This document shows positions 24,482 through 35,277 of a stretch of DNA of 64,000 bases, in pieces. The position numbers were made by a program, and so were the translations under genes. Every line of letters begins with the position of its first letter. Within the stretch, counting starts at the first letter, position 1. The notes beneath the pieces are model-generated. The model had not been told where the DNA came from and ran no database searches. It worked only from the letters and a program-made list of their open reading frames with translations. This stretch comes from Phoronis australis (Eukaryota > Phoronida > Phoronidae): the NCBI GenBank assembly GCA_002633005.1, contig NMRA01000069.1, forward strand, positions 634,233 to 698,232, written 5' to 3'.

Positions 24482-24738
24482 ATACATGTATACACATCTT
24501 TTTAAACCTGCTATAGTTGTTCTCGTTTTTGTTGATCTTTAATGTTCTACAGTGACATAATACTCTTTAGAGAGTGTGGTCACTTAAACCAAGAAGTAGA
24601 AGATGTTGAAGGTTATAAACATACAAATGTATGGTGTAAAAAATGGACAACGGCTGTGGGCAAACACTGATGGTGTTCATTTCTAGTTAAGCAATTTTAA
24701 TTTAATCTAAACAGGGTCATTAGTTGTTATAAATGTTT

Positions 24739-24930
24739 CGGTGGTATTGTGGATCAACACCTTCAAAATTTGAATACCTTATCTGAAGCTTCTGATAGAG
24801 CGTTAGGAAAGATGTTTTCAACATTTTGTGTTAACAAAAATTTAGGATTCGACACATATAAAAAATTATTTAATTCGAGTGTGGCACCAATTTCGGATTA
24901 CGAGTCATCTGTTTGCGGTTACAAAAATGC
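24739..24930 (+). pseudogene. LINE reverse transcriptase C-terminal scrap
   Basis: The open translation contains LSEASDRALGKMFSTF, LGFDTYKKLFNSSVAPI and a Y-S-VCGYK block. This is the order found after the RT palm in many animal non-LTR elements (ALG...F..Y..LF...V.PI..Y...VWGY). It is truncated on the left and broken on the right by the AT microsatellite. It is a different segment from 19452-20110. Confidence 0.65.
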
Positions 24931-24990
24931 GTTAATATATACATATATATATATATATTATTTATTTATTTATTTATTTATTTATTCAAT
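24931..24990. repeat. (AT)n and (ATTT)n microsatellite
   Basis: A TA run at about 24935-24958 is followed by an ATTT run at 24959-24985. The pair interrupts the LINE scrap. Confidence 0.95.
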
Positions 24991-25859
24991 AACTAGGCCT
25001 ACAGCCCTTGTTACAATCAAATCATGAAATACATACATACATATTCTAAACAGTTCTATGGGTTTTTATCTAGGGCTCGGTTTACAGCAACTCATGCGAT
25101 GACATAGGGTGGGACTCGACCGCCGGAAACAGATGTACGCGGCATCAATCCTCTTCTCAATTTTGACTACTTGTAACATAGAAACAAACTATTTGAATAC
25201 TCAAAACACGTTAGGGCTCAGTTAACAGCCTATATTTTTAAGTACAAGTTTTTAACCGAACCGTTTGTGAATCTCAATTTATCTCGTTGGCCCAGTTAAG
25301 AGCAGGAAATCTGCCACTGCAGTTGGAAACTGGTCGTAACACTCTTGTAAGCTAAAGACTTTGATTGTGTTTTGACACGGATTATGTGGTGGATGACTTG
25401 AAATTTTGGTTTGGTTTTTCCTATTATAACTCACAGAGGTCTATTCTAGTTCATACGGTTTCAAGTCCCGAACTTTGCAGGCTTCAGAAAGCTAGATACA
25501 ATAGAATTGCTGTTTCAGTGTTTACCTGGGCAATTCCCCAACTATATCAAATCTGCTTTTGAACACACTTATGATACATCTAATTTGTGTAGTTAAAATG
25601 ACTAATAAGTCTAACTCGGTTGGGTACTTACGAATGTTTGAATTAATTGTACTTGTCACTATAATAATTAATTACATACATACCTATGGCAATACTGAAA
25701 AGTGCCCATAAATAATCCTCCATTTAACCGGTATCCTCAACCAGTTTTCACCCCTAGGATCTTCAGCTTTAAAGACCAATATATTATTAGATAATTAAAA
25801 CAAAGAAATTGATTCCCGAAATGTGAACAATACCCTATAGGTATGTTGGGAGAGAACCA
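24991..25859. other. No recognisable gene
   Basis: Only short frames without motifs occur. 'gggctcagttaacagc' at 25211 echoes 'gggctcggtttacagc' at 25073, a small decayed repeat. Confidence 0.5.
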
Positions 25860-26075
25860 GATGGAGAAACATAGGAGCGGCCGGGGGAACATCTTGGGGA
25901 GACAACACAGAGTCAGCTAGGAGAACATCGGGACGGGAAACATAGGGTGACAAGGAAATAGGTTCAGTGGAACGTAAGAGTGGCCGGAGGAACATCTTGG
26001 GGAGACAACACAGAGCCATCTAGGAGAACATCGGGATGGGAAACATAGGGTGACCAGGAAATAGGTTCAGTGGAT
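25860..26075 (+). repeat. Two-copy minisatellite (~110-bp unit)
   Basis: The blocks 'ggaacatcttggggagacaa', 'aggagaacatcggga' and 'ggaaataggttcagtgga' each occur twice, about 110 bp apart. The unit is itself built from reiterated 'ggaacat/gaaacat' words. It is noncoding; minus-strand frames over it simply repeat the same peptide. Confidence 0.85.
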
Positions 26076-27200
26076 CGTAGGAACCAAAGGAAATCAACTG
26101 GGGAACACAGGGCTAAGAAAAACGATGAATGAGAACAGCGGCAGACCTCACCGTACATGACATACGAAGACACAACGTAACAATAATAATTATACTGGAC
26201 ATCTGCACGAAAGAGCTGATGGACAAATGAATGACTGAAGTTAATGGACAATTTCAAATTAATGCACCGTACCATCATGGGCAGCACAAAAGTGCATTAA
26301 ATTACATTGCATTCAAAAGCCATCCGACCTCCAAGACAACGGAAGTACATTGGTGTTAATAACAGCAGTCAATATTTGTATTGTTTTGTGTGTTTAACTG
26401 AAATATGGTGGAGGCCGCGTCTTCGATGATAAAGCTCTTGCGAATTTTATCAGTTGCAACAACGTTTAATTTGCATTTTTGGTGGATTGCGCAAGACTAT
26501 ACATGTCAAACCACGAAAAGGTTAGTGGTCACAATTGGACTAACAACTCATTCTGCAAATGTGTTATAACCACATAAATACAGATTATTACATGGCGGAG
26601 TCGTTATCTTTCGTTATCTAGAGCCTGAGTGGATTTTGGAGAATTATCGCCGGAGGGGTGTTAACGAGAAACATTACAATGAATCGATTTACCTTTCTCG
26701 ACTCGCCTCGGCTTTGTAACTACTTTCTAGATCAGAGGCCCGGGGTCGGAGGTCATGACCTTTTAAGAAAAGCCGAGCTATTTTTGTCAAATAATGCTTT
26801 TACTCATAACTAATTGAAAATTTAAAAAAATAGAAATAAAATGAATTTATAAATTAAGGTTTACCAACTTTTATAGCTTAAAACACATTTTATCACGCTA
26901 AGCTTCGACCGGGCTACTATCGTCTGTTAAAGTAGGTTACCACTGGTAACTGAGTGTAATGCTCAAGTCAAACGATCCCGACGACACGATACCCGCATTC
27001 AAATTGGAGATCGGTGACTTACAAGTGAGAAAACATGAGAGAAATATTTCACTGATTTAAGATATCGTTTTTATGGAAATTATGCGTCTTATTTTTCGTA
27101 GCGTATAAATGTTAGTACAATGGCCTTTGTTGAACATGGGATTATTGCGAGTGCTCATTTAAGTATTCTTTTTTCACGCTCAATGACGTCAGCCGAGGAG

Positions 27201-27255
27201 TGGTGTTGTGGTAAAGTCGGCAACCCGAAACTCTTGAGGCCCGGATTTGAAATAG
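27201..27255 (+). promoter_or_regulatory. Decayed tRNA-like pol III box pair, unit 1
   Basis: The A-box-like TGGTGTTGTGG is at 27201-27211. The B box has decayed (GGATTTGAAATAGG at 27243). It is homologous to the better copies at 28063 and 28928. Confidence 0.5.
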
Positions 27256-27346
27256 GCCTCGGTTCCCGCCAAAATGTTATCTCACAAGTGAGATAACTAA
27301 ATGGGTTATTACACGGTTGTATTTGCCTTTCGAGGCTAATATTGTG

Positions 27347-27511
27347 GTATAAATATAGATTATTACATGGCGAAGTCGTTATCCCCCGTTATCTAGAGCC
27401 CAGGTGGATTTTGGAGAATTATCGCACGAGGGTGATAATTCTCCAAAATCCACGAGGGCTCTAGATAAGGGGGGTAACGGCTGAGAACATGTAATAATCT
27501 ATTTATAACAC
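27347..27511. repeat. Large near-perfect hairpin, unit 2
   Basis: The left arm includes 'gttatctagagcccaggtgg' and 'attttggagaattatcgc'. The right arm is its complement, including 'gataattctccaaaatccac' and 'gggctctagataagg', out to 'taataatctatttata'. Each arm is roughly 78 nt with a tiny loop. The ends read like a foldback transposon. Confidence 0.9.
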
Positions 27512-28062
27512 ATGCTAAACGAGAAACATTGCAATGAATCGATTTACCTTTTCTGACTCTCCACGGCTTTGTACATGTAACTACTTTCTATGTCAGAGGC
27601 CCGGGTTCGGAGGTCGAGGCCTTCTGAGAAAAGCCGAGCTATTTTTGTCAAATGTTGCTTTTACTCAAAACCAATTGAAAATTTAAACAAGATAGAAATA
27701 AAGTGAATCTATAAATTAAGGTTTAGCAACTATTATAGCTTACTACTCATTTTACCACGCTAAGCTTCGACCGGAAAAATATCGTCTGCTAAAGTAGGTT
27801 ACTACTAGTAGCTGAGGATAATGCTCAAGTCAAAGGATCCCGAAGACACGATACCCGCATTCACATTGGATATCGGTGATTTACAAGTGAGAGAACAGGA
27901 GAGAAAATTTTCACTGAAATAAAATATCGTTTTTATGGAAATTATGCGTCTTATTTTTCATAGCGTATAAAAGTCGGTACAATGCCCTTTGCTGAACATG
28001 CGATTTTTGTGCGTGCTCATTTAAGTATTCTATTTTCATGTTCGATGACGTCAGCCGCTGAG

Positions 28063-28116
28063 TGGTGTAGTGGTAAAGTCAGCGACTCGAAACTCTTAAG
28101 GCCCGGGTTCGAAACC
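28063..28116 (+). promoter_or_regulatory. tRNA-like pol III promoter (A and B boxes), unit 2
   Basis: The A box TGGTGTAGTGG is at 28063-28073 and the B box GGTTCGAAACC at 28106-28116. Both fit the consensus, and the 32-nt gap is as in a tRNA gene. The T stem does not pair properly and no acceptor stem was found, so this is a tRNA-derived promoter of SINE type, not a functional tRNA. Confidence 0.6.
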
Positions 28117-28208
28117 GGCCTCGGTTTCCCGCCAAAATGTTATCTCACAAGTGAGATAACTAAATGGGTTATTACAAGGTTGTATTTGCCATTCGACGCT
28201 ATTAATGT

Positions 28209-28390
28209 GGTATAAATATAGATTATTACATGGCGAAGTCGTTATCCCACGTTATCTAGAGCCCGAGTGGATTTTGGAGAATTATCGCCCGAGGGGCATT
28301 AGCCCCGAGGGTGATAATTCTCCAAAATCCACGAGGGCTCTAGATAAGGGGGATAACGGCTGAGAACATGTAATAATCTATTTATACCAC
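28209..28390. repeat. Large near-perfect hairpin, unit 3
   Basis: The two arms, each about 88 nt, meet at a 4-base centre between GAGGGGC and GCCCCGAGG near 28295. They pair almost throughout, from 'tggtataaatatagattatt' on the left to its near-complement 'aataatctatttatacca' on the right. This is the most complete copy of the hairpin; the first unit (26580-26640) has only its left arm. Confidence 0.92.
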
Positions 28391-28927
28391 ATATTAAACG
28401 AGAAACATTGCAATGAATCGATTTACCTTTTCTGACTCTCCACGGCTTTGTAACTACTTTCTATGTCATAGGCCCGGGGTCGGAGGTCGTGACCTTTTAA
28501 GAAAAGCCCGGCTATTTTTGTCAAATAATGCTTTTACTCAACACCAATTGAAAACTTAAATATTATAGAAATAAATTGAATTTATAAATTAAGGTTTACC
28601 AACTATTATAGCTTAAAACACGTTTTTTTCACGCTAAGCTTCGACCGGGAAATTATCGTCTGCTAAAGTAGGTTACCACTGGTAACTGAATATAATTCTC
28701 AAGTAAAAGATCCTGACGACACGATACCCGCATTCAAACTAGAGATCGGTGATTTGCAAGTAAGAGGACATGAGAGAAAAAATTCACCGAATTAAGATAT
28801 CATTTTTATGGAAATTATGTGCCTTATTTTTCGTAGCGTATAAGTACAGTACTATGCGGTTTGTTGAACGTGGGATTATTGCGTGTGCTCATTTCAGTAT
28901 TCTATTTTCACTACGTTAGTCGCTGCG

Positions 28928-28981
28928 TGGTGTAGTGGTAAAGTCGGCGCCCAGCAATATTAGGGTACCGGGTTCGACCCC
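28928..28981 (+). promoter_or_regulatory. tRNA-like pol III promoter (A and B boxes), unit 3
   Basis: The A box TGGTGTAGTGG is at 28928-28938 and the B box GGTTCGACCCC at 28971-28981. Sequence between them differs strongly from unit 2 although the boxes are unchanged. Confidence 0.6.
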
Positions 28982-29078
28982 GTCCTCGGTTTCCCGCCAA
29001 ATCGTTATCTCACTAGTGAGATAACTATATGGGTTATTACACGGTTGTATCTGCCATTAGACGCTAATATTGTGGTAT

Positions 29079-30276
29079 AATAAGTAGTTAACTTTTGCTG
29101 ATATTTCGCAGCAGTTCTATAAATTTTCCTAAAATTGGCGTCATCACCCATTGGATTTTATCCTCAGAATGTAAGAAGGTCAATTTTAACAAACTAAAAT
29201 ATGTCACTTAATAATAATTTCACCTAGGTGTACGAAAAAATTCCATATTGACGTTATGTTCCCACTTTTGCCTGATTTTCTCGTGTATTCAGTCCTATAC
29301 GTTCCACTTATGCATGAAGGGCCATCATTTTTTCTTATAATTTTCATGAAACAGCACAAAAGATTTCTTAACTCGAAAACTGGCTGTACTTCGGGAGCAA
29401 GTTTTCGGTTATACAGAATTGGTTAACCGCACGACACTTTTCATTGTTCACAGTCTTTATAATTCCGTTACGTTCCTACTTTCCCACTGTGTTTGTATCC
29501 AGCTTATGCTCTGAGGTGGCATTACTGCGTCATTTTATTTCCATTTGAGAATGAAACAAGTATGCTTCGAAATATCGTTTACGTTTTAATCATATCTCTT
29601 GGTCAGTTACTTCATCAATTTATCGTTGATTGCATAGATTTATTCCGAACATATGAACGAAACGGAATAAAGACTGTTAAACGTGTGTTCAATCAATTCT
29701 GCATATCGAAAAACTTGCACCCGAAGTACAGCCTGCTGATGTAGTGTAAATGCTGGCAAACTTTGAACATGGCATACTGTAAATACTTTAGGCAATAACT
29801 CATCATTGACACATGAGTGTATTTCGGGATGGACTGTTTTTCAATGTTGAGTCACAGCTTGGCCGCCGATGGGATTAGATTTTCAATCTACAAAATTTAT
29901 CTTTAGGCAACTTCATTTGTCACATAAGTAAGGTACGAAGAGCGTGCGTTGTAGAATGTATCTTCATTTTGTGGCAATACCTGGCGCAAACGGTTACAAC
30001 TAGTAAGCTAAGATCTGGAACTGAGCACAAAATAAACTTTATTTCGCTGTTTGAATGCATGAAAAGAACAACGATATCAATATTCCGAAGTTCTAGGTTA
30101 TTGCGTAATACATGTGCTTCCACAACTATAGCAGTCAAAAGAACATTTTAATTAATTTCACTCGTGATGAATTTGAAGGCTAGGTAGACCATGAAGAAAT
30201 ATCGCGCTTGTATTATTTTAATGTCTCACCACTCGAGTTATCAAAGGTTCTACGTGCCCGTCGTACATGGAATCAA
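29079..30276. other. No recognisable gene
   Basis: This is unique AT-rich sequence. The frame of 83 codons at 29493-29744 has hydrophobic stretches but no motif or splice context that I can support. Confidence 0.5.
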
Positions 30277-30439
30277 AGGAGAATGCCACCTGATTTAATA
30301 AGTCTTTTTATCATCTTAACCGGTCTATATCCACATCACCTCATATACGATCGATCTTACCTCACCGAGAGGTGTCGTGTTAACCTGTAAACAAGGTGAG
30401 AAACGATGCAGCGATGTCAGTGGTTCTTCTGCAGAGTGA

Positions 30440-30772
30440 GTGCCGCTATAGTGTGGTGTATTGTTCCCTCTTGTGCGAACTATGAAGCTGAAAGCGGATA
30501 TATCGTTTTTTCGATTTCCTCGAGAGCCCGTAATGCTTTGGAAGTGGCTCACGGCGGTGAAGAACGAAAAGTACGTCGTTAATACCAAGTGTGATGCCGT
30601 GAAGCATCTCCGTGTCTGTGGCCGCCATTTCGTCGACAGCGTTTTCACTGGCGAATGCCGGCTTACCAAACAGCTCATGACTGGGCAGAAAAAGGGACTG
30701 AGGATGACGTCAGATGCTGTGCCTAGTGTGTTTGCGTTCAGCAGGCAGGATCAATTGTTGCTCAGTTTTTGA
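30440..30772 (+). pseudogene. Frameshifted THAP-domain ORF of Kolobok-like copy 2
   Basis: The start of the THAP domain reads WCIVPSCANYEAE in one frame (about 30450-30490), with canonical C-x4-C spacing. The rest reads ISFFRFPREP, then the KWLTAVKNEKY segment and the closing VCGRHF, in another frame (30480-30660). A frameshift near 30490 separates the two zinc-binding halves, so no finger can be made. The frame ends shortly after the domain with no transposase core. Confidence 0.65.
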
Positions 30773-31248
30773 TTATGGATACTTGTAGTTAGCAATGAAA
30801 ACATAAACAATTACAATCACTTCAAGGCATGAGAACATAACGTTTTATATAACCTGTTCGGTGACTTACTCGTTCCCCAGACTTCTGATCGATCATCTGG
30901 GTGGAGGGTGTTTTCGCCAGTTTTTTTTCTCAGCCGTAAAAAACGTCGTGAGCACACTTCAGTTTAGATGCAGTGCAAAATCAGGATTAGGCGATAGGTC
31001 AGGATTTGTAGGGCTTCTAGAAACAGATTTTTGTGAGTACTTTAAGGGGGCAATTTCATTTTGGTGTTTTTCAATTCATTAAGTAGAGTGTTTTCAAAAT
31101 CTAAAAAGTTCCCTCATGTGGTCCGTGAGACACATTTGCGCGTTTCACTTCCAGAATTTCGTGCCAGGAAACGCAAGCGTAAGTCGTTTCGAATATCGTG
31201 CAGTTAATGCACTGACATCATGACAAGTCATTCAAACGGCTTTCGGAA

Positions 31249-31531
31249 CTATCCAATTTTGTCTATTGTCAATGAACATTCATGACGCCTCTCTAGTATT
31301 TCTTGATCAGTGTATTCCACTTCGAACTGATAGCCTGTGAAACCTAACGATCGATCTGTGAAGTCTTCGTTGGATGAGCATTGTTCTAAGTTGAGATTGC
31401 GAGTTGCCATGTTGACGATTATTATTGTTCGTTGTTTCAAAATGAACTATACTCACCCTAACTAATGCTTCTATAACAATGAAAAAAGTCTGTTTCATTA
31501 AATACAATTTGTAATCCTTTTGACCGGGCAC
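31249..31531 (-). pseudogene. 'YQFExEY' ORF remnant of Kolobok-like copy 2
   Basis: Two overlapping minus frames share one decayed peptide. The more informative one (31249-31440) has MATRNLNLEQ, then GYQFEVEYTDQEILERRHE, matching 14400-14570. It converges on the THAP remnant, as in copy 1. Confidence 0.4.
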
Positions 31532-31547
31532 CTATGCCGTATGAGCG

Positions 31548-31790
31548 CATGCGCGCACTCAGGACCCCCCCCCCNCCCCCCCATTTGGCGAAGTGGGCAA
31601 AGAGGTCCGCCTGTGAGAAACAAAAAGCGGGAGAAAATGAGACAAAAAGTCCGCTAAACAAGCGCAAATGCACAATTCACAGTGGTGTGTCCGTTTTTTT
31701 TTTAGTCCGCCGGCTGTTTTGTTACCAAAAGGTCCACAATGTTAGGAATTCGAGCCCCCCCCCATATTGAAGGCTGGGTGCGCGCATGGA
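31548..31790. mobile_element. MITE family C (ATGCGCGCAC ends), copy 1, inside the Kolobok-like element
   Basis: The ends are ATGCGCGCAC and GTGCGCGCAT, flanked on both sides by GAGCGC (about 31542-31547 and 31792-31797), a probable target duplication. Inside are 'ccccccatttggcgaagtgg', 'gtccgcctgtgagaaac' and a second C run. One ambiguous base (n, 31575) sits in the first C run. It is absent from Kolobok copy 1, so it is the younger insertion. Confidence 0.85.
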
Positions 31791-32914
31791 GCGCATGCTA
31801 ATTCAGTGTTTGCTGACAGAAAGCTGTTGTGAAACAATAACTCGATTATATAATCCAATGGTCAGATGTTAGGGGAATTCTTATTTAGATATACATATAT
31901 ACTATTCGAATCATTGTTACCGTCAGCTTTTGTCCTGGCGATTTTGTGAAAGGGGAACCTGATTTCGCGGCCCCCGACTAGTAAGTAGATTTGCAGTTTC
32001 GCGGCTAATTCACTAAAATAGTCACATGCACATTACTTCTTTGACACTTCAGTATAGTCTTTTCGTGAGTGGAAGTTTAGTTTTCAACTTTGGCTGGTTT
32101 ATGTTCGTGATGTCTTCAGTACTGGCGCGAAAGCCTGATTTTGTTCCGAGACACTGGCCGGGATAACAAACGTTTTGTGTGTTAAGAACTGAAAAAATCG
32201 CAAGTCTAAAATTACAACACACAGCTATGTTTTCCTGTCTGTGTTTCACGAAAGAATAATTCGAATTTATCACCGAACAGACCCCAAGACCGACCTTGGT
32301 AAATTAGCATACCGAACTTTGTAGGCTATGGTACGTTCAAATACCTATAAATTCGTGACAGCGAAATACAACAACACGTTTGTTCAAGAACTCGATGTAA
32401 GGGCTTTACATCGAATTTTGATGAGTTATTGGTGTAAAACGATACCAGTAAGTGCATTGTGAACTGCTGAACAGACTTCGTTCGAACCTGTAACGTCATT
32501 GGTTAATTTCAGCACCTCCGTCTGCCGTCAGGTGTTAGGTAAAAGAACTGTAGTTGCTGTTATAGATTGGAACTACTCGATCTAAATTGAAGCAAAATAT
32601 GTTTGTTTTTGGGTGGCATTTTCCTTTAAGACAGTCTTTCGTAAGCAATTGACCTATCGCAAGTTATGCCCCCTTAAGAAAGTCGACAAACAAACAATAA
32701 GTTGTAACTGAGACCTTGTTGTTTGTCGGGTATAATGGCGGCTTAGAAACGAATTTGTGTCAAGAATGCTGCGTTGTTTTTGGTCAGTTAAGACATCATT
32801 CAAGATCCCGGCCATAGTTCAATTGTGAATTCAACGGCTGCGGTTTTTTTCAGAGCAAAACGTTGATTGTTGTTAGTATTCGGTCTTATCACTATAATTA
32901 CCACTTAAAAAGCA

Positions 32915-34725
32915 ACCCGTTAAAGTCCTTCTCTCAAACTGCCCATGTGGTTCCAGTATCCGAAAATACTCACTACATAAATTCTTATTTTCGACACCCT
33001 TTCTTTATATTCTTTTCGCCTTTCTTGCCAAAAGCGATTTTTAACAGTATTTGACCCTTCCCTCTGAGCGTATGATTACCGGTTGTCATCGGTTATTTCC
33101 GTACCCACATTTCCGGCTCATCAGTTCAGGAACTTGTCCTGAACGCCGCCATTTTTTCCTTGTAACGGAATGTGCTATGGCTTGCTCGAAAAGTCTTCAT
33201 TATTTTGTTTTATTCATAATAAAAAAAAACAGTGCAGGTGGTCTGATGTCATTTGCGGTGCATCAGACGTGCGCAGGCCTCATGGTTGGGCCCATTGCAC
33301 AAAACAGTGTAATATATCGTGATTCGTTTGCATATGTAGTGTATTTATAGTTTGTAGTTAGTGGTCGTAAATTTTTTTGGAATGTTACGCAAACTTAGTA
33401 TGTTAAAATAGCATTGGTGTTTAGTTCCTTACGTAGGCGGGTCGAACCTAGGAACCACTATGGGTCGAACCAATTTTTTTTTCGGGTTTTTTTCCTCGTT
33501 TTGAAAAAGTACTTTGCTATCATCGGAAAGGTAGTACATTCTACTCAGTAAAAATTTAAAAAGTATCAAAATCGGGGCAAGCACTGTAAAATTATTGCAA
33601 GTTTTGTGGCGAAATTTGGGTCACTTTGTTTGGATGGCGTCGGCCATATTGGAGGACAGCGGGATAAGTTACGATTTTTAAACTTTGTGTAAATTGTTTT
33701 CGCAAACAAATTACGGTGAAATTTAGTTAGACATATCTTTACTTACTATTCTGCACGATTTAGCAGTGTTCACCAAATTTCAGCCTCGCAGTTGTTACTC
33801 ATTAAGTGATAAATGTAACGCTCACAATTCCCGTTGGACTTCGTCTCATTTCTGGCGGCACCGACAATGGCGACTTTTGCTGAACTGAAGGCATGTTCAA
33901 TCGGCTACTTTGTAATTTGTGAAGATTTAACGTTGATAAATTTTGACAAACGTTGCTACAAAAAAGAAACTTTGTTCAATTTTCGTGTTTTTTGTGTTCG
34001 TGGCCTTCGACCAGTTAGGCCTAAGGGTAGCCTTGGCGCAAAGCTGTATAGGCCTACTAACAAGCTGTATTTTGACTATAGTCTCAGTTCACTGGTAGCT
34101 GGTGACTGAGGCTAACTAAGATCTGCCGCGGCAGTGTGACACAGGACTAACCAGCCCGTAATTTTATGCAAGTGTCTGAAACTACCCTTGAATATATGCA
34201 GCATTTATCATTTGACCATTTTACTTCGATAAAACAGCTTGCAACCGCATGCATTTACCGTTCGCCAGTGTCTGGTCTCGATCCGCACCGGGTCCGATAG
34301 GCTGCGGTCCCGAGTCTGGCAAAATAATTTCTGTCAAAATTTATTCGCCACATTTCTTCAGCAAATTCCATAAAATTGTCCGTAGTTTGATTTTATCAAA
34401 CTTAAGGCGCTCTGTCGATTTTTAGTATCCCCGTTTGCTGGCTGGTAACAGTACAGGTACTGCTCCAGTCGCACTGACGGCGCTTTTTCGGCCTGGGTTC
34501 CTGAATGAATTGTACTTCCGGGTTCGCGGCAAGTTCAAAAAAGCGGGGTTTCTTCGGGTGCGAATCGTGAGCGGCGCGTTCATTTAAACTTTTTTCGAGT
34601 AAGGATCGTGTATTAGTTATGGGGTAGGTACTTCTTGGATCCTTATAACATCTTCTAACCATGTAATAAGGGTTAACAACGCGTGAGAGAAGGACTTTAA
34701 AGATAAGTAGGACCTTATTGATAAG
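32915..34725 (+). repeat. Dispersed ~1.8-kb repeat, copy 1
   Basis: It is directly repeated at 42680-45180. Matching blocks include 'tgcccatgtggttccagtat' (32940/42700), 'attaccggttgtcatcggtt' (33074/42830), 'caccaaatttcagcctcgca' (33772/43387), 'tgtataggcctactaacaag' (34047/44545), 'ccagtgtctggtctcgatcc' (34264/44754) and 'accatgtaataagggttaac' (34658/45139). No recognised coding domain or TIR was found. Coding capacity beyond the ORF at 34402-34662 is not supported. Confidence 0.85.
34402..34662 (-). pseudogene. Repeat-borne ORF of unknown function, copy 1
   Basis: The 86-codon frame starts MVRRCYKDPRSTYP and is collinear with the frame at 44823-45143 (MVRGCYKDPISTYP). Both keep the stretch YPITNTRS-LEKSLNERA and end in a basic KKRRQC-like patch. 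Most base differences between the copies change amino acids, so I see no sign of protein-level constraint; it may be an ancestral exon of the repeat. I do not recognise the family. Confidence 0.3.
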
Positions 34726-35277
34726 TCTATGAGAGACACAACCTTTCAGTGAACAAAATTTTAAAACACGTTGTTTTGCATGCCCAGTCAGCCCATTGTG
34801 CCTTAGCTAATTGGTGCTGCTAGTAGTCGCGAGCAAGCTTGACTCCTCGATTTCCATCATCGTATATGGAAGATCTCTGATCTTAATGACGTGCCCTGTC
34901 GTCAACTTTTCACCTCAGCTCGTCCTCCTGACTTTTCTCTGTACCTTCACAATACAACTTGTGTGATTGCTTCCCTTCCCTGGTAAAGCGTCCTTTGCAC
35001 TTCGACTAAATTTGAGGGTGGCATTTCAGACATAGGCGCCTATGAACTTGATGATGGCTTTGCCGTGCTTGACTCTAGGCTGAACTCAAACAATTTTTAT
35101 TCTCAGTAATGGCCCAGTAGCCGTCCATTACAGGCTGATTCAGATTTGAATCACGCCTCAGTTTTGTTTAAGATTTTTTATCTGTTTTTGTCGAGCATTC
35201 TCTATCCCATAACTCTTCCTGAAAGTTTATTTGATCTGAAATTTGAGTACGATATGATGTCTTTCCAGTTACCTGCC
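34726..35277. other. 3' flank of the galactosyltransferase gene
   Basis: No other gene is seen. This lies downstream of the minus-strand GT31 stop codon and presumably holds its 3' UTR. The sequence is AT-rich, without a confident minus-strand AATAAA. Confidence 0.45.

Larger units (their letters stand above)
26572..29078 (+). repeat. Three tandem ~0.86-kb units with pol III boxes and hairpins
   Basis: The units run 26572-27348, 27349-28210 and 28211-29078. Each starts with 'tataaatanagattattaca' and ends with 'aatattgtggtat' or similar. Shared order: hairpin segment, 'cattncaatgaatcgattta', 'gctaagcttcgaccgg', 'tatngaaattatgcgtctta', tRNA-like A/B boxes, then a small palindrome built on GTTATCTCAC and its complement (27276-27297, 28139-28160, 29004-29025; the third is perfect). 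Unit 1 lacks the second arm of the large hairpin. Units 2 and 3 are the most alike. Confidence 0.9.
30277..32625 (+). mobile_element. Kolobok-like DNA transposon, copy 2
   Basis: The left end is TCAA (one change from TTAA) followed by AGGAGAATGCCACC. The right end is GGTGGCATTTTCCT followed by TTAA (32626-32629). The element is largely the reverse complement of 13327-14993: for example 'aggtgtcgtgttaacctgt' matches the complement of 14880-14905, and 32500-32620 matches the complement of 13325-13460. It is longer (2.35 kb) because it keeps sequence between the two ORF remnants (about 30780-31240) and contains a later MITE (31548-31790). Confidence 0.75.

Noticed and set aside
24260-24487. 75-codon poly-His/Thr frame on the minus strand
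   Set aside because: It is the translation of the GT microsatellite.
25795-26287. Repeated proline/serine-rich minus-strand frames
   Set aside because: The peptide simply repeats with the minisatellite unit and has no start or splice context.
28050-28135. A genuine tRNA gene
   Set aside because: A and B boxes are good, but the T stem is mismatched, no acceptor stem pairs, and the homologous copies vary freely between the boxes.
31560-31582. Structure in the C-run with an ambiguous base
   Set aside because: The n within a homopolymer is most likely a sequencing or assembly uncertainty.
33051-33350. 99-codon frame in dispersed repeat copy 1
   Set aside because: The matching part of copy 2 (42800-42960) is frameshifted and interrupted, and no domain is recognised.
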